NCBI GenBank assembly: GCA_964035575.1
Contig: OZ037862.1
Span: forward strand, 434,001-498,000
Source of the DNA: Rhynchopus sp. YZ270_cl-10
Lineage: Eukaryota; Euglenozoa; Diplonemea; Diplonemida; Diplonemidae
Length of the DNA stretch: 64,000 nucleotides
Direction: 5' to 3'
Part shown: positions 41,703 through 52,474 of the stretch, one piece after another
Numbering within the stretch: the stretch's first letter is position 1
Layout of the letters: each line of letters opens with the position of its first letter
Notes under the pieces: generated by a model
Told to the model about the DNA's origin: nothing
Database searches by the model: none
Seen by the model: only the letters and a program-made list of their open reading frames with translations
Made by a program: the position numbers and the translations under genes

Positions 41703-43268
41703 TTATATCTTCGGAGTGTACTTTCCCCGGTTGAAAGCAAGCCTGCAGGTTGCACAGGGGAATTTTTTTTTGAACATAGGGTGGAACCACATGTTTGCTG
41801 CGAGGGTGTAGCGGCCTTCGCTGGCAACTTCGTGCCACCAGTGTGATGGGACGTAGAGCGCGTCGCCTGCTTCGACTGCGCAGGTGAGTCGTGTTGCGTT
41901 GAGATGTGCGAAGTCAGGGTATTTCTCGAGCTCTGTCGGGTCGTTGATGTGGATGGGTGACATCACCATTGCCGTAGCGTCAGGCAGACTCGCCCGAGAG
42001 AACACACCATCTGCAAACCCTAAGGTCGCCTCCCTGATGTGCCCCTCACGCGCCCACTCATTTCTATGCGGGTGCATCAGGGTGAACGTCTTCTTCCCCT
42101 TTGCGACTGCCATAATATTATCAAATGGGTCGAAATGAAGCTTTCCTCGTGTCTCTGCTCCTAACCATACGTTTTTCTGGTCTAATGTTAGAAACGCTGC
42201 GTACGGTGGTACCTTGACGTCACGCCCTAGCTCCTTCAAAGGAGCAAGACTGGAGTATTCTAAGTAAAAGCTTGCGTTGCTGGATTGCGTGGATTGCGGA
42301 GAGGTCAGCTTTTCCACCAATTCTGCAATTTTGATTGTCGTCGCGGCAGGACGAACTATCACCCGATCGGGGCTCTCTAACTTCGCCAGAACATGAGGTG
42401 GGAGGACCGGAATGTCAGTCTCATCCGGATTGCTCCAAAGGGTTAAATTCTCGGGTCCTTCGAACACACCATTTGGCGCGATTTTGACGTGAACTGCAGA
42501 GTCTCCTACCCTCGACAGAATATGGTTAAGATCCCAGTTTGCACAACCCACAGAGCCCGCACCACCCCGGATTATGACCGGCTTCGATCTGAGAACAAAT
42601 AGCTCTCTAAACTTTTCTTCTGTCAACTCCGCTGCGTCAATGGTCTCGCAGGGCTCGCCCCTTGGCCAGTACATCTCCTTTGCCAATGCTTCGTTGTAGA
42701 GGCGGAATTTGAAATCAAGTTCTAAATGTAATTCTTTTGAAGCAATGTCGAGAATCTCTTCCAAAACAAAGTCATCATCAGAATCGATTCTTATTACACT
42801 GTGCTTGAAGAGGGCTTCGTGGGAGTCGGGGAGAATGCATTGGGAGTGGTCGAGGTGCGTGCGTTTGCGGATGATGAGCACTGAAATGCCTGCAAGCAGT
42901 GCTTTGCGTGTGTCTGCGATGATGGGGTGAGGTGGCGTCTCCTCGGAAACGATACCATAACTCCCCCAGTCTACGTTGGTGAAGCTAGACGCGGAGTAGC
43001 CCACCTCAGTGGCAGACAACTCGGCAACGTTGGAGCACAGCTTCTCTTCATGCAATGCTGTATCACGGCATGTCCCTATCGAGCTAATCCGTGTAATCGC
43101 ACGCTCAATACGTCCCGTCAACGCTTCTGCATTCCCCCGCAACGATTCATCGGCGTAAACCACGTGTACAAACCCCCGTGGTGCTACCTCCTCCTCAAAG
43201 CTCTCGCCAAACCCACCAACGCATACCCCAGGTAATGTGAACAGTGCGAACAACAAAACCCACATCAT
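41703..43268 (-). CDS. Secreted or ER-lumenal JmjC (cupin_8) oxygenase
   Basis: The 521-aa protein begins with a signal peptide (MMWVLLFALFTLPGVCVGG), so it enters the secretory pathway, unlike most JmjC proteins. The catalytic fold lies in the C-terminal half. HFD in GKLHFDPFDN and His in VPSHWWHEV form the Fe(II) triad, and Lys in AKGKKTFTLMHP fits the 2-oxoglutarate contact. The layout matches the FIH/JMJD7/JMJD5 group, which hydroxylate protein side chains. Human JMJD8 is an ER-lumenal relative, but it is not known to be active. The last 30 residues contain CATC, a possible disulfide or metal site. The start lies 9 nt from a CCCAG|A (43278-43280). The substrate is unknown. Confidence 0.88.
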   Translation of the reverse strand: MMWVLLFALFTLPGVCVGGFGESFEEEVAPRGFVHVVYADESLRGNAEALTGRIERAITRISSIGTCRDTALHEEKLCSNVAELSATEVGYSASSFTNVDWGSYGIVSEETPPHPIIADTRKALLAGISVLIIRKRTHLDHSQCILPDSHEALFKHSVIRIDSDDDFVLEEILDIASKELHLELDFKFRLYNEALAKEMYWPRGEPCETIDAAELTEEKFRELFVLRSKPVIIRGGAGSVGCANWDLNHILSRVGDSAVHVKIAPNGVFEGPENLTLWSNPDETDIPVLPPHVLAKLESPDRVIVRPAATTIKIAELVEKLTSPQSTQSSNASFYLEYSSLAPLKELGRDVKVPPYAAFLTLDQKNVWLGAETRGKLHFDPFDNIMAVAKGKKTFTLMHPHRNEWAREGHIREATLGFADGVFSRASLPDATAMVMSPIHINDPTELEKYPDFAHLNATRLTCAVEAGDALYVPSHWWHEVASEGRYTLAANMWFHPMFKKKFPCATCRLAFNRGKYTPKI

Positions 43269-43311
43269 GCTGTTTTTCTGGGATTGGAGAGGGGGTTTTT
43301 TAAATGAAAGT

Positions 43312-43372
43312 GAAGTTATTAATGCAGGCACCTCCGACTGACCCACTGTACGATGCCAGCCATCCGGATGAA
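43312..43372 (+). repeat. Family G repeat (CAGGCACCTCCGACTGA)
   Basis: It begins TGAAGTTATTAATGCAGGCA and continues CCTCCGACTGACCC, then ACGATGCCAGCC and GGATGAAAG. It resembles family B at its start. Other copies lie at 55265-55322 and, less complete, at 33777-33835 and 60008-60035. Confidence 0.65.
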
Positions 43373-43596
43373 AGTAAAAAGAGGGTCGAAAAAAAGAGGA
43401 TCGTATTGTTGAATGAGACGGGCCTGCGGACTCGTTGCATTGTATTGCGAAGGGAGATGGAGGGGGGTGGTGGAGAGTGAAGAATACTGGAAAGATAAAG
43501 GCGCCTCTCTAGTGGGCACCCCTCACCTCAGAGAAAAGTTGTTAAAGGATGAACCAAATCTAAAAGCCTTGTTCGGTCATAAAAAGAGCGGTGTGT

Positions 43597-43664
43597 TCTG
43601 TTGTGTCGATAATCACCCTGAAGGATTCCGTACACAACGTCGCGCCGAAGGGCTAATGAATGTA
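43597..43664 (+). repeat. Family H repeat, diverged copy
   Basis: It contains TTGTGTCGATAATCACCCTG, then CCGTACACAACGTCGC and GAAGGGCTAATGAATG. It sits directly upstream of the next copy. Confidence 0.6.
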
Positions 43665-43676
43665 AAAGAATTAACT

Positions 43677-43749
43677 TTTGTAGTTTCGACAATCACCTGT
43701 CCGAGGACGGGTTCTGTACACAAAGTCGCCCGAAGGCTAATGAATTTCA
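43677..43749 (+). repeat. Family H repeat, copy 2
   Basis: It is nearly identical to the 38879 copy, through TGTCCGAGGACGGGTTCTGT, ACACAAAGTCGCCCGAAGG and TAATGAATT. Confidence 0.75.
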
Positions 43750-43979
43750 AAGGTATAGATTTTTTTTTGATAAATTGTTGGAGTAACTGTAGTTGCCTCG
43801 GGTTGTGTTGCCCATAGTTTTGTGCAATCTCCACCTTTTTTTTGTTGGATTGACAATCTCTCACTCAGAGGTAGGTTATGTTACTCAATTGCCCCCCAAA
43901 AGGTGTGAGGAGCTACTTTCAAATGAACACTCCATTCCTAGGAGTGTGGTTCAGAGATGAGACGGTATGGAAAAAAAGT

Positions 43980-44100
43980 AGAGTTGAAAATACAAAGCCC
44001 TCTCGTGAACAGTGTACCTTGGTATGACCGGCTGGGGTGGTGGACACCCAACTATACAGTCCTACAATCCATTCGTGGTTTACATCTGGAAAAAAAAAAA
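43980..44100 (+). repeat. SINE-like family F repeat, copy 2
   Basis: Blocks AGTTGAAAATACAAAG, GTGAACAGTGTACCTTGGT, ACAGTCCTACAATCCATTCG and GGTTTACATCTGG, ending in an A tract. Confidence 0.65.
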
Positions 44101-44363
44101 CACACAACCTCGATTCATGGGTGTTCCTAAGACGGAATACGAATACCACTTTTGGGATCGTGCACTTTTTTTTCTACAGGAATTCCCTTAGGGAAGAAAA
44201 AAAAGAGCAGAAGGGTAACTAAGAGACTTTAGAACGGTCTTTTTCACTGAGTGAGGTGCCCGCGAACTGGGATGGAATGAAACAACACAAAAAAGACATT
44301 TTCCCCGTTGTAGGACGAACCCTCAAATAAAAATTTCGCCTTCGGCGGACACCCCCTTTCTTC

Positions 44364-44408
44364 CACTGTGTACTGTGTACTGTGTACTGTGTACTGTGTA
44401 CTGTGTAC
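44364..44408. repeat. 7-bp tandem repeat (ACTGTGT), about 6 copies
   Basis: A short array of ACTGTGT. Its unit differs from the 36870 satellite unit ACTGTAC by two bases, suggesting a shared origin. Confidence 0.85.
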
Positions 44409-44902
44409 TATGCGGTTATGCAGCCACGCCAATTTTTTTTAATGGTACCACCGCTGAATGCTCGGGTCACCAAAAATTCAAATAAGACCAGTTTTGGGGT
44501 GTTTTGACCCTGTTTTTGACCCCCAAAGGGCCACCCAAAGAAAGAATAGTGGAATACGGACCCGATTTTCCCCCGAAAACCCTCGGAATACGGAACACCC
44601 ATGCCTCGATTAGGATTGCTTGTTTAAGAATTACGTCTATTGTATTTCGTTTGATCGCAGCTATAGGTTCATGGCCTTTTGCGTGCGGCGAATGTGGTAT
44701 AAAAAACAAGGGGGGCATGAGAAACAAAAGAGAGGGGGAAAAAACTCGAAATGTGCCTCTGCACAGACATGAAACAAATGATCATTACTTTTGGTGTATC
44801 TTCCCATCACACTTCGTGTTAGGAAAACACCGCTGGGATGAGAGGGAGACGGAGACAGACAGAGAGACAGAGAGGGACATTAATTACACAAAAAATAACT
44901 TA

Positions 44903-45016
44903 ACTTGAAATACAACACGCCCGCTCATGAACAGCGTACCTTGGTACATTGACCATCGGGTGGACCCTCAACCATGCAGTCCTACAGCATTTCGAGGTTT
45001 ACATCTGAAAAAAGTA
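44903..45016 (+). repeat. SINE-like family F repeat, copy 3
   Basis: It begins AACTTGAAATACAACACGCC and ends TTTCGAGGTTTACATCTG, then A residues. It is the fullest match to copy 1. Confidence 0.7.
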
Positions 45017-45309
45017 CTCACCCCACCCCCACATAACACACCCAAAATACCCTATTCAACAGAAAAAAACTCCTAAATAAGTTGTAAGGTGCAAACGCCT
45101 CACCGTTCATCGGAGCGACATAGTAAAAAATAAAATACGAACCGCACTAAAAATGGAAGTTGTAGGTGCAAAAAACGCCTTCATGGACGCAATCCCTAAA
45201 ATCTCCGCTTGGTTATCGAACCGCACACTCCATTTTGATATACAGCGTGGCTGTATACAGTACATAAAAAACAATGAGAATCTGGCCAAATTACAGTATT
45301 CTTTTACCC

Positions 45310-46284
45310 TCATATCCACAACACAAACAGAGTTAATAGAGAGAGCAGGGTGGGGGCTGTGACAGAGGAGGTTTGACGGTCAAATTTGGTAATGTCGATG
45401 CAGCAGGCGAGCTTGGTGCGTTCCCAGCCGCCTTTGTAGATAGACGACGAGGTGGTACCGTAGTCGGAATCCTCCAAGGTAGCGTTGCACTGCGTCTTGA
45501 CCAGACAGGGGTCGCATTGTGGAGGGCACACATCCGTCTCTCCGAGCGCCACAGCACCACACCCTGAGAGCGCCGAAAGACACGAAAACCCATCCTCATC
45601 CGCAACAGGAGGACGCACCTCAATCAACGACCTCAAAATAAACGATGGATCCGAAAAATCGACTGCCAACCCTTCCCCCGAATTCAACGTGGTGATCATC
45701 ACCTCTCGGTTCTTCCCTGCTATGCTCCGTGTCTGTGATACCTCCCCTGCTGACGTTGTCACAGTGAACATAACACTCCCCGACACCGGCATGGTAAGAA
45801 CCTCGGTCGTAAAAGACTTCGGTCTCACCTCAAACATTGCAGTGCCGTTGCCCACAGTGACCAATAAGGGGAGGCTTCCTGCAAAGTGGACTATCGTCAG
45901 CGCGTATTCCGTAGGAGAGACAACCCATCGAGGGTTCGACATAAACTGCGATGTGTACCGCATCTGGTCGTCATAATACCCTATGACCGTGTACGATCCT
46001 GCTGTGGTTGCCTCGTATGCATTGGTGAAGAGGGTGTTCCCACCGCTGTCTTTGATGGTAACGGGGTGATGACTGTTGAGTTCGACTGGAATAGCCGGTG
46101 CAACGTAGTCTGTCAGTGGGATAGGAATGGGGAATTCGTCCCAATGAATGTTCGCTGCATTGATAAGATGTGTGAAGGTGTGTACCGGGCGTACCCAGGC
46201 GCAGTCGCCAGTTCCCGTTGAAACATCGCAAACTGCAGCAAGGCTTGCACAGAACCAGAGTGCCAGAAGCATAGATCGGAGCAT
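45310..46284 (-). CDS. Secreted, probably GPI-anchored 324-aa protein
   Basis: The protein is not recognised. Residues 1-17 are a signal peptide (MLRSMLLALWFCASLAA). The middle is a beta-rich segment with several Tyr- and Thr-rich strands. Residues 235-295 hold clustered Cys (CLSALSGCGAV, CPPQCDPCLVKTQC, ACC), likely disulfides. The last residues, SVTAPTLLSLLTLFVLWI, form a short hydrophobic tail with no basic stop, the usual form of a GPI-attachment signal. It is the next gene downstream of the membrane subtilisin on the same strand, and both proteins enter the secretory pathway. A CAG|A lies 40 nt upstream. Confidence 0.8.
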   Translation of the reverse strand: MLRSMLLALWFCASLAAVCDVSTGTGDCAWVRPVHTFTHLINAANIHWDEFPIPIPLTDYVAPAIPVELNSHHPVTIKDSGGNTLFTNAYEATTAGSYTVIGYYDDQMRYTSQFMSNPRWVVSPTEYALTIVHFAGSLPLLVTVGNGTAMFEVRPKSFTTEVLTMPVSGSVMFTVTTSAGEVSQTRSIAGKNREVMITTLNSGEGLAVDFSDPSFILRSLIEVRPPVADEDGFSCLSALSGCGAVALGETDVCPPQCDPCLVKTQCNATLEDSDYGTTSSSIYKGGWERTKLACCIDITKFDRQTSSVTAPTLLSLLTLFVLWI

Positions 46285-46832
46285 TTTTTAAAAAGTCGAA
46301 AAACCCCCCTTCTTTTTGTGTATTCTGTGGTAATGCTTTAGTGAAAAAGAGGAGTAGAGAGAAAGAGAGTGTGCAAATGTTCTTTTCTTTTCGTGTAAAA
46401 GAATTCTAGTTTTTTTTTTAAACCCTATTTTTTTCGGACCTGGTATGGTCATTTGACACCCTCAGCCAACATCAGCCAAAAAGTCACTTTTTCAAAAACG
46501 GATTCTCGCATTTGAAGGTGCAAAAAAGGCTCAGATCGCTTCAAAACGTGCGTTTTGAACCGAACGACAACCCTCTCTGAATTCACGACATTTTTTCTCG
46601 ACCCGATTAGTGGAGTAGATATTTGTTATTACCCTCTGGTTACCCTACTGACACATTTTCAAAAGAATGGGCGTCATTTTTTGTTATTTTTTTTTTTGCA
46701 AAAGGGGCTGGGGGGGATGAGATAGGTTAGGTTAGCAACAAAAAGCTTCTCTCTTGAACAGAGCATTTCACACACACACACACTGCTCCCGGTTTTTTAG
46801 CACAAATCTTTCATTTACCACCACCCTTTTCC
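46285..46832. other. Spacer between two secretory genes
   Basis: No gene or repeat family member seen. It contains T tracts and a CA-rich run near 46770-46785. Confidence 0.5.
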
Positions 46833-49800
46833 TCATGCATGGGTTATCTCGGTGTGCACTTCATCATGCTTGCTTTGAACGTCGTTGCAGGAATGCTCTA
46901 GGTCTTCTGCTTCCATGTCGTATGCGTCTGCAAACTCTGAACCTTCTTCTTCGAGTTCTATAGGAGAAGCAGTGCTCCCAAGCCCAGTATTATCCCCCCT
47001 TCTGACAAAGAGAACCACCGCAACAGACACAACAAAAAGCATGACGACACCAATGAAGACCAACAACACCTTTTTCCATCCCCCATTCGCGCGCACCTCC
47101 TTCACAACCTCAACCTCGGGCGCTTCCGTTCCATCATGCCTTACCGAAATAAACGGCATATGCTCTTCAGCAGTACCCGATGCAACAGTGCTTTCCATTG
47201 AAACAACAATCTCAACTTCTACGGTTGGTATGCTTGATATAACCAGAACATAGTCTTGATCTGCGCCATCCCTAATGAAAATACAGTCGACGTGTTGAGC
47301 AAAGTACGGTATCGCACCGAGCACCCATAAGTGAATGAGGGGTGCGGGTGGGGCGATGCAGATGGTCGTGTTGCGGAGGCCAGGGATGTGCGAAGGGGTG
47401 ATGGAGAGGGTGGCGTTGGTGTGTGGTGTTATGGTCGTGGTGAGTGGGGTGTGCGTGGTCAGCGGGGTGTGGCATGTTGCACACCATTGACACACGACGC
47501 CAATGACGCCCGGGTTGCAGTCGCATGTTCCCTCAGTGTTGCACACACCATTAGAAGAGCACACAGAGCCTGCATAGATTGGGCAGTGCAGTTCGCAGGT
47601 CTCCCCCCGATACTCATTTTCGCAGATGCACGTACCGTTCTGTGGAGAGGAGAGGATGGATGGATGGGATGGGAGAAATTGGGTAATTTGCAGTATTAGA
47701 AAGTTGCATGTATTCGTTGTCTCGTCTGCTTGAGTGAGGAACGGAATACACTGCGTCAATGATGCGTAAACGCGCACTGATGAGTCCAGTGCGTCGCAAT
47801 GAGAAGAACAGAGAGACTGCAGATAGTCGTACAAAAAAAAGCCAAATCATTGCTCTAAGTGTGCTCAGCAGGAGAGGCGCATGGCCAAAACCCTCGACAA
47901 ACAAACCAGCATAAGAGTGTGTTATGTAATCATGTACGGACGTTGGGTGCGTGGTGATGGATGTGTAGTGTGGTAGACGAAAGGGGAAAGCGAAACCGAA
48001 TCATTGCTCTAAGTGTGCTCAGCAGGAGAGGCGCATGGCCTAACCCTCGACAAACAAACCAGCATAAGAGTGTGTTATGTAATCATGTACGGATGTTATT
48101 ATGGAATGACAAATACCGCAGCAAAATGTGAAATCAACTTTCGGACACTAATACATACCTCACACACCCCAGACACACATGGACGTGCACAAGCTATGAT
48201 CTGTTCTGGAACGTCTGTGTCTGGCAGCTTTGTGTCAGGCACTTCCGTCTCGGGTACTTCCGTCGGTGGCAGTGTAGGCGGGATCACAGGTGGAGCCTCA
48301 GATGGGGGGGTCGCGCAGAACTGTTGCGGGTCTGCGGTACCAGAGCAGACACAGTGTGTATCGACACAGTCACCGTTGCTGTTGCAGGACACTGCCCTTC
48401 CTGAAAAAAAAGGGGTGAAAAGATAATGTGTTAATACCCTACACCATACCTTCCTCTGCATGCCGAGCCAAGGTAGCCTCGCTCACATAGTGGGGAGGAA
48501 CCAGCCTCCGTGACGTCACCCATTCCTCTCGCAAGGAGGCGGGCAGGCATCCAACCACGATGTCGAAGTTTAACTCAAACCCTCGACCGTTTTTGATGTG
48601 GTCTGCAATGAATTTTATTAGTACACCACGTTGTCCGGCATCACGTTTGATGTACCACGAGAACGGGTCTTGCTTGCCAGGAAGGGTAAAGATATGCGGG
48701 CTAAACTCATCCACTCCATCATACGCACGTACCCAGTCGTGCCTCTCCTCCACGTCTATGTACTCAAAACGAAGGTCCAGCCCCATATCCACACCATCCG
48801 GAAACAGAATAAGCCATCTACAAGTCATGCCGTTGTCGTAAACAGGACCACCATTGACCTGGATATGCCCGGTAAGATCGGTAATTTCAACAACCTCGTT
48901 GTTTTCACACCAGAACGCCCTTTCAAGACATTTTTCCCCGGTAAATCCGTGGGTGCATTGGTCGCAATGCGGGCCTCCCCAATGGCCGGATTCATTGTTA
49001 ATGCAGATGCAGACTCCATTTTCACAAATTCCTTCATTTTGACAGAGACAATCCCCTTCGCAATTTGGACCATACCAACCCTCTTCACAGGATGCGCAGG
49101 ATGGGCCGGTGTTATGTCCGTCACATATACATTCGTAGTGGTCTTCAATGGGAATGCAGGACCCTTTTGCATTGCAGAGGTGGAGTGGATCGCATAGTTC
49201 ACAACGAGAATGGAAGAACCCATCGTCACAATGACATAACCCTGTTGTTTCATCGCATGCCCCATGCCCAGAGCATGGCAATGATTCATCGTTTCCTACT
49301 AATGCAGGGCACGGCAGCTCTTCACACCCTTGGTCCATCACAGAAATCTCCTCCCCCGAGAGAACTACGCTGTACGGTAGTCCATCTGCATATGGTGCAT
49401 GCTCGCGTATGAGATGCCCGGTTATGAAGAGGCGGTACGTTCCTGCATGGGTAGGGGTGAGGCGGATGACTTCAACGTTGCTGTTACGTTCGTAGGAAGG
49501 CCGTGAGTTTGCATAGTGAATAACTCCTGAATGGTCTTGCAAGGTAATGTCAATATCATTGATAAGAGTGTGTGTAGAAAACGGTGCTGCTGGTGGGTCC
49601 ATCCAAACCAGAGTAATGCGAATCTCTCTTCCCGCCTTCGCAGTAAAGCAGAGGTGCCGTACTTCGCTCTGCAAAATGGACGCATTGTTCACAATATGCA
49701 AAAAATTCTTGGCCTGAGGGGTATGTACATCCCGAAAGTACAGTCCCTGCTGCAGCTCCACCCTGCCATACCCCTGGGAGTTATGTGGAAGGCTCTCCGC

Positions 49801-51369
49801 ACCTTCGGCATCCTTCCCATGAAGGGGAAGCGTCGAATGGATGACCATAGCCTTCAGGAGAGAGGACGATGGGTGGAGGGGTGGGTCGCCGTGCTTTTTC
49901 CCGGAGGGGTAATACCCTTTGGTGAAATATTCGTGAATGAGTGCGGCAGATGCGGAGACAAGGGGTGCTGCCATGCTGGTACCAGACAATGTTAGCAAAT
50001 CGCATTGAAGCTGATCAGAATCTCCATGTGCCGAACGTGTTGCGCCACCTGGTGCCATAACATCGGGTTTGACACGACCATCAAAGGTAGGTCCCATCGC
50101 GGAATATCCACCAATATTCTCTAATTCTGTTGCATCTTCAGAGTTAGAGTGCCCCCCTACGCTCAAGCTGTTCTTCGAATGTGCAGGAGTAACGACACCC
50201 TTTTCACGGACATTGCCAGCAGAGAACACCGCCATGTAGTCTTGGTGGTAATAAAGAAATTCATCCACAGCTACGTCTGCACCTTCGTACGTTGTGGTCC
50301 GTGTTTTTAGCCCCCAAGAATTGCTTGATACTGCACACCGTGAAAGATACCCTGGCAAAAAAAATTGCGTTAAATCAACAGGAAGGTGTACGTGGCGTTC
50401 CGAGGCGAGGTCGCTGAAGACTAGCTTTGCATCTTTTGCTAGCCCATCGAAGGCGGAGTTGTCACCGAGGGAGCGACCTGCAAGCGACCCGGCGACGTGT
50501 GTTCCGTGGAGAAGCTTGTCGGTAGCATCTTCGAGGCGTTCGAGCTTGTATTTGACGTATGAAATCACTTTGCGATGCTTTTCGTTTGTTTCAGGATAGT
50601 ACGCAACATCCTCCTCTGGGTCGTGAAAAAAGCATGAATTCAGGTCCACCCCAGTGTCTCCGATGTGAATGCGTTCGCCTTCCCCGGTCAGACCGTGCGC
50701 CCATATTGGAGGTGCACGGCGCTCCCCTCCTACAATTCCACCTTGTTGAACAATGCTTGTCGCAATGTTGTTGAGAGGTTCGAATACAGCAGCACGCCCT
50801 ACATAGGAAACCTCAAAACGTGCTGCCAACACTGCAATGAGATCTGTGGCATCGTGGTGTAATGTGATATGTGTTTTGTGTGGGTCATAGAAAAAGGGGT
50901 CGTCGTGTATGGAATAGCTTGTCTTCGGAATTCCTCTTGATTGAAATACGCTTGCAAAGGGGACAGACACCGCGGAATGTACGGTTACGGTCAAAGATTC
51001 GCTGGCGTTGAGAAGTAAATCGCTGCTGTATTTGTGAATGCCGCGTACTTCGCGAAGCCAGCGTATTTCGTAGGGAAGTGCCAGCAAAGTGCGAAGTGTA
51101 GTAAACACTTGAAATGCGTGTGGAGGGACCAACAAAATATCGGCGTCGCTGTGAATCAATTCTTCGAGGGTCGCTCGGTTGAGCGCGGTGTTCTCAAAGG
51201 CAACTACATAGTATCGTGTCCCATTCCTTTCTGCAGTCCTCCAATATGAGATACTGTGATGCGACGTGCCTTCGTCTACCTCAGAAACTACGTGGTCAAT
51301 AGTGTGTACGCTCCCTGTAAGCAGAGGTCCGGCAATCAAACACAACGCTACAACTCGGTTGGGGAACAT
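46833..51369 (-). CDS. Membrane-anchored subtilisin (S8) with EGF and CUB domains (three exons)
   Basis: Exons 51369-48450, 48400-48159 and 47639-46833 give 1322 aa. Introns are 49 nt (GTATGGTG to TTTTCAG) and 519 nt (GTATGTAT to CCACAG), in phases 1 and 0. After a signal peptide (MFPNRVVALCLIAGPLLTGS), the peptidase domain shows Asp in GDTGVD, His in HGTHVAGSLAG, Asn in SSNSWG and Ser in LSGTSMAAP, the full S8 set. Cys-rich EGF-like modules and a CUB domain follow (about residues 860-970). Exons 2 and 3 add a Pro-rich stalk and further EGF-like modules. The end has one transmembrane helix (VLLVFIGVVMLFVVSVAVVLF) and a 60-residue acidic tail, making it a type I membrane protein with an extracellular protease. 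It may process surface or secreted proteins. The start lies one base after CAG (51371-51373). Confidence 0.93.
47845..47944. repeat. 100-bp direct repeat inside the subtilisin intron, unit 1
   Basis: It shares about 100 bp with unit 2 at 47999-48098 (TCATTGCTCTAAGTGTGCTC through AATCATGTACGGA), differing at only a few positions. Both units lie inside intron 2. Confidence 0.9.
47999..48098. repeat. 100-bp direct repeat inside the subtilisin intron, unit 2
   Basis: Same orientation as unit 1, 154 bp away. The pair explains much of why this intron is ten times longer than its neighbour. Confidence 0.9.
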
Positions 51370-52441
51370 TCTGGGATTAGCTGTGTAGTGTACTCCAGCC
51401 AAACGGCCCAACTCTGATTGGTGTTCATTGATGATGAGGGGGGATTGAAAAAAAAGAAGAGTTTATAAGATGACTTAATCCTGTCACCTAAAAATCGTTA
51501 TCACACGACAAGAGTTTTTAAGCTGGAAAACCACTATTGTGGGGGGGAAAGAGAGGAAATCATTAATGAAGATTGGGGAGGGCTGTCTGTTTTTTTTTTG
51601 GAGTTTGGTATATTTATCATTGCTGCTTTTTTTTTTTTGTGTGCGGGCTGTGTGTGTGAGAGGGGGTGGTTTTTTTTTTAAATGAAATCATTCAGGATGG
51701 CTTCCAAATTAGAAGTCCAAATCCAAATGACCTTGCTTCCTCCCCTCCTCTCCCCCCTTCAGAATCCATTTAGGTAAAACCTTTTTAATTTTACCTACAA
51801 AATTCTGAGATAAAAAGCACCTATTTTTTTGCTACATTTTTTTTCAAAAAAAAATTACCTTTTTTTTTGTCTTGTCAAAAAAAAGGAGGGGGTCGAGGGA
51901 GGAGGGGGTATTTTGTGGGAAAAAGTCACTTTCGTTTAGGAAACAACGGGAATGAGAGAGAGGTGGGTGATGCCCACAAACGAACGGGATGGGTTTATGT
52001 ATTTGCCTATTATGCGTTTGTTTTGTTTGTTTGTTTGCTTTTTTAAAAAATATTTGTTTTGTATTTTACTAAAATTGCTGGAATAAAACGTAAGTCCCAC
52101 TTATCGTGGTTGTGCATTACTAACAAATTGACCAAAACCAGGTTGTTTTCTTTTTTTTTGATCACATTACTCCGGAAAACTCTAGAGTACCATTTTCATT
52201 GAAAACACATTTCGAAGGTTTTGAACCTTTTAGATGTGAATTCAATACGAAAAAAAAAAGAGTGTACCAAACGATCAGATATTTTTTTTTTACCAGCTTT
52301 TCAAAAAGCACACTTCGTGTACAACAAAAAGAGGTGAAAGATACAACAAACTGAGAGGTTATGACCAAATTGCAACACACATCTACACGTCTATCCAACA
52401 AAGTAAAGAAAATATTGAAGGGCACATCACTTTGTTTTGTG

Positions 52442-52474
<33 letters not shown>

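Larger units (their letters stand above)
43269..45309. other. 2-kb gene-free stretch with repeats
   Basis: No gene found. It holds a family G repeat (43312-43372), two family H copies (43597-43749), two F copies (43980-44100 and 44903-45016), a 7-bp satellite fragment (44364-44408) and a family B repeat (45150-45232). Confidence 0.6.
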
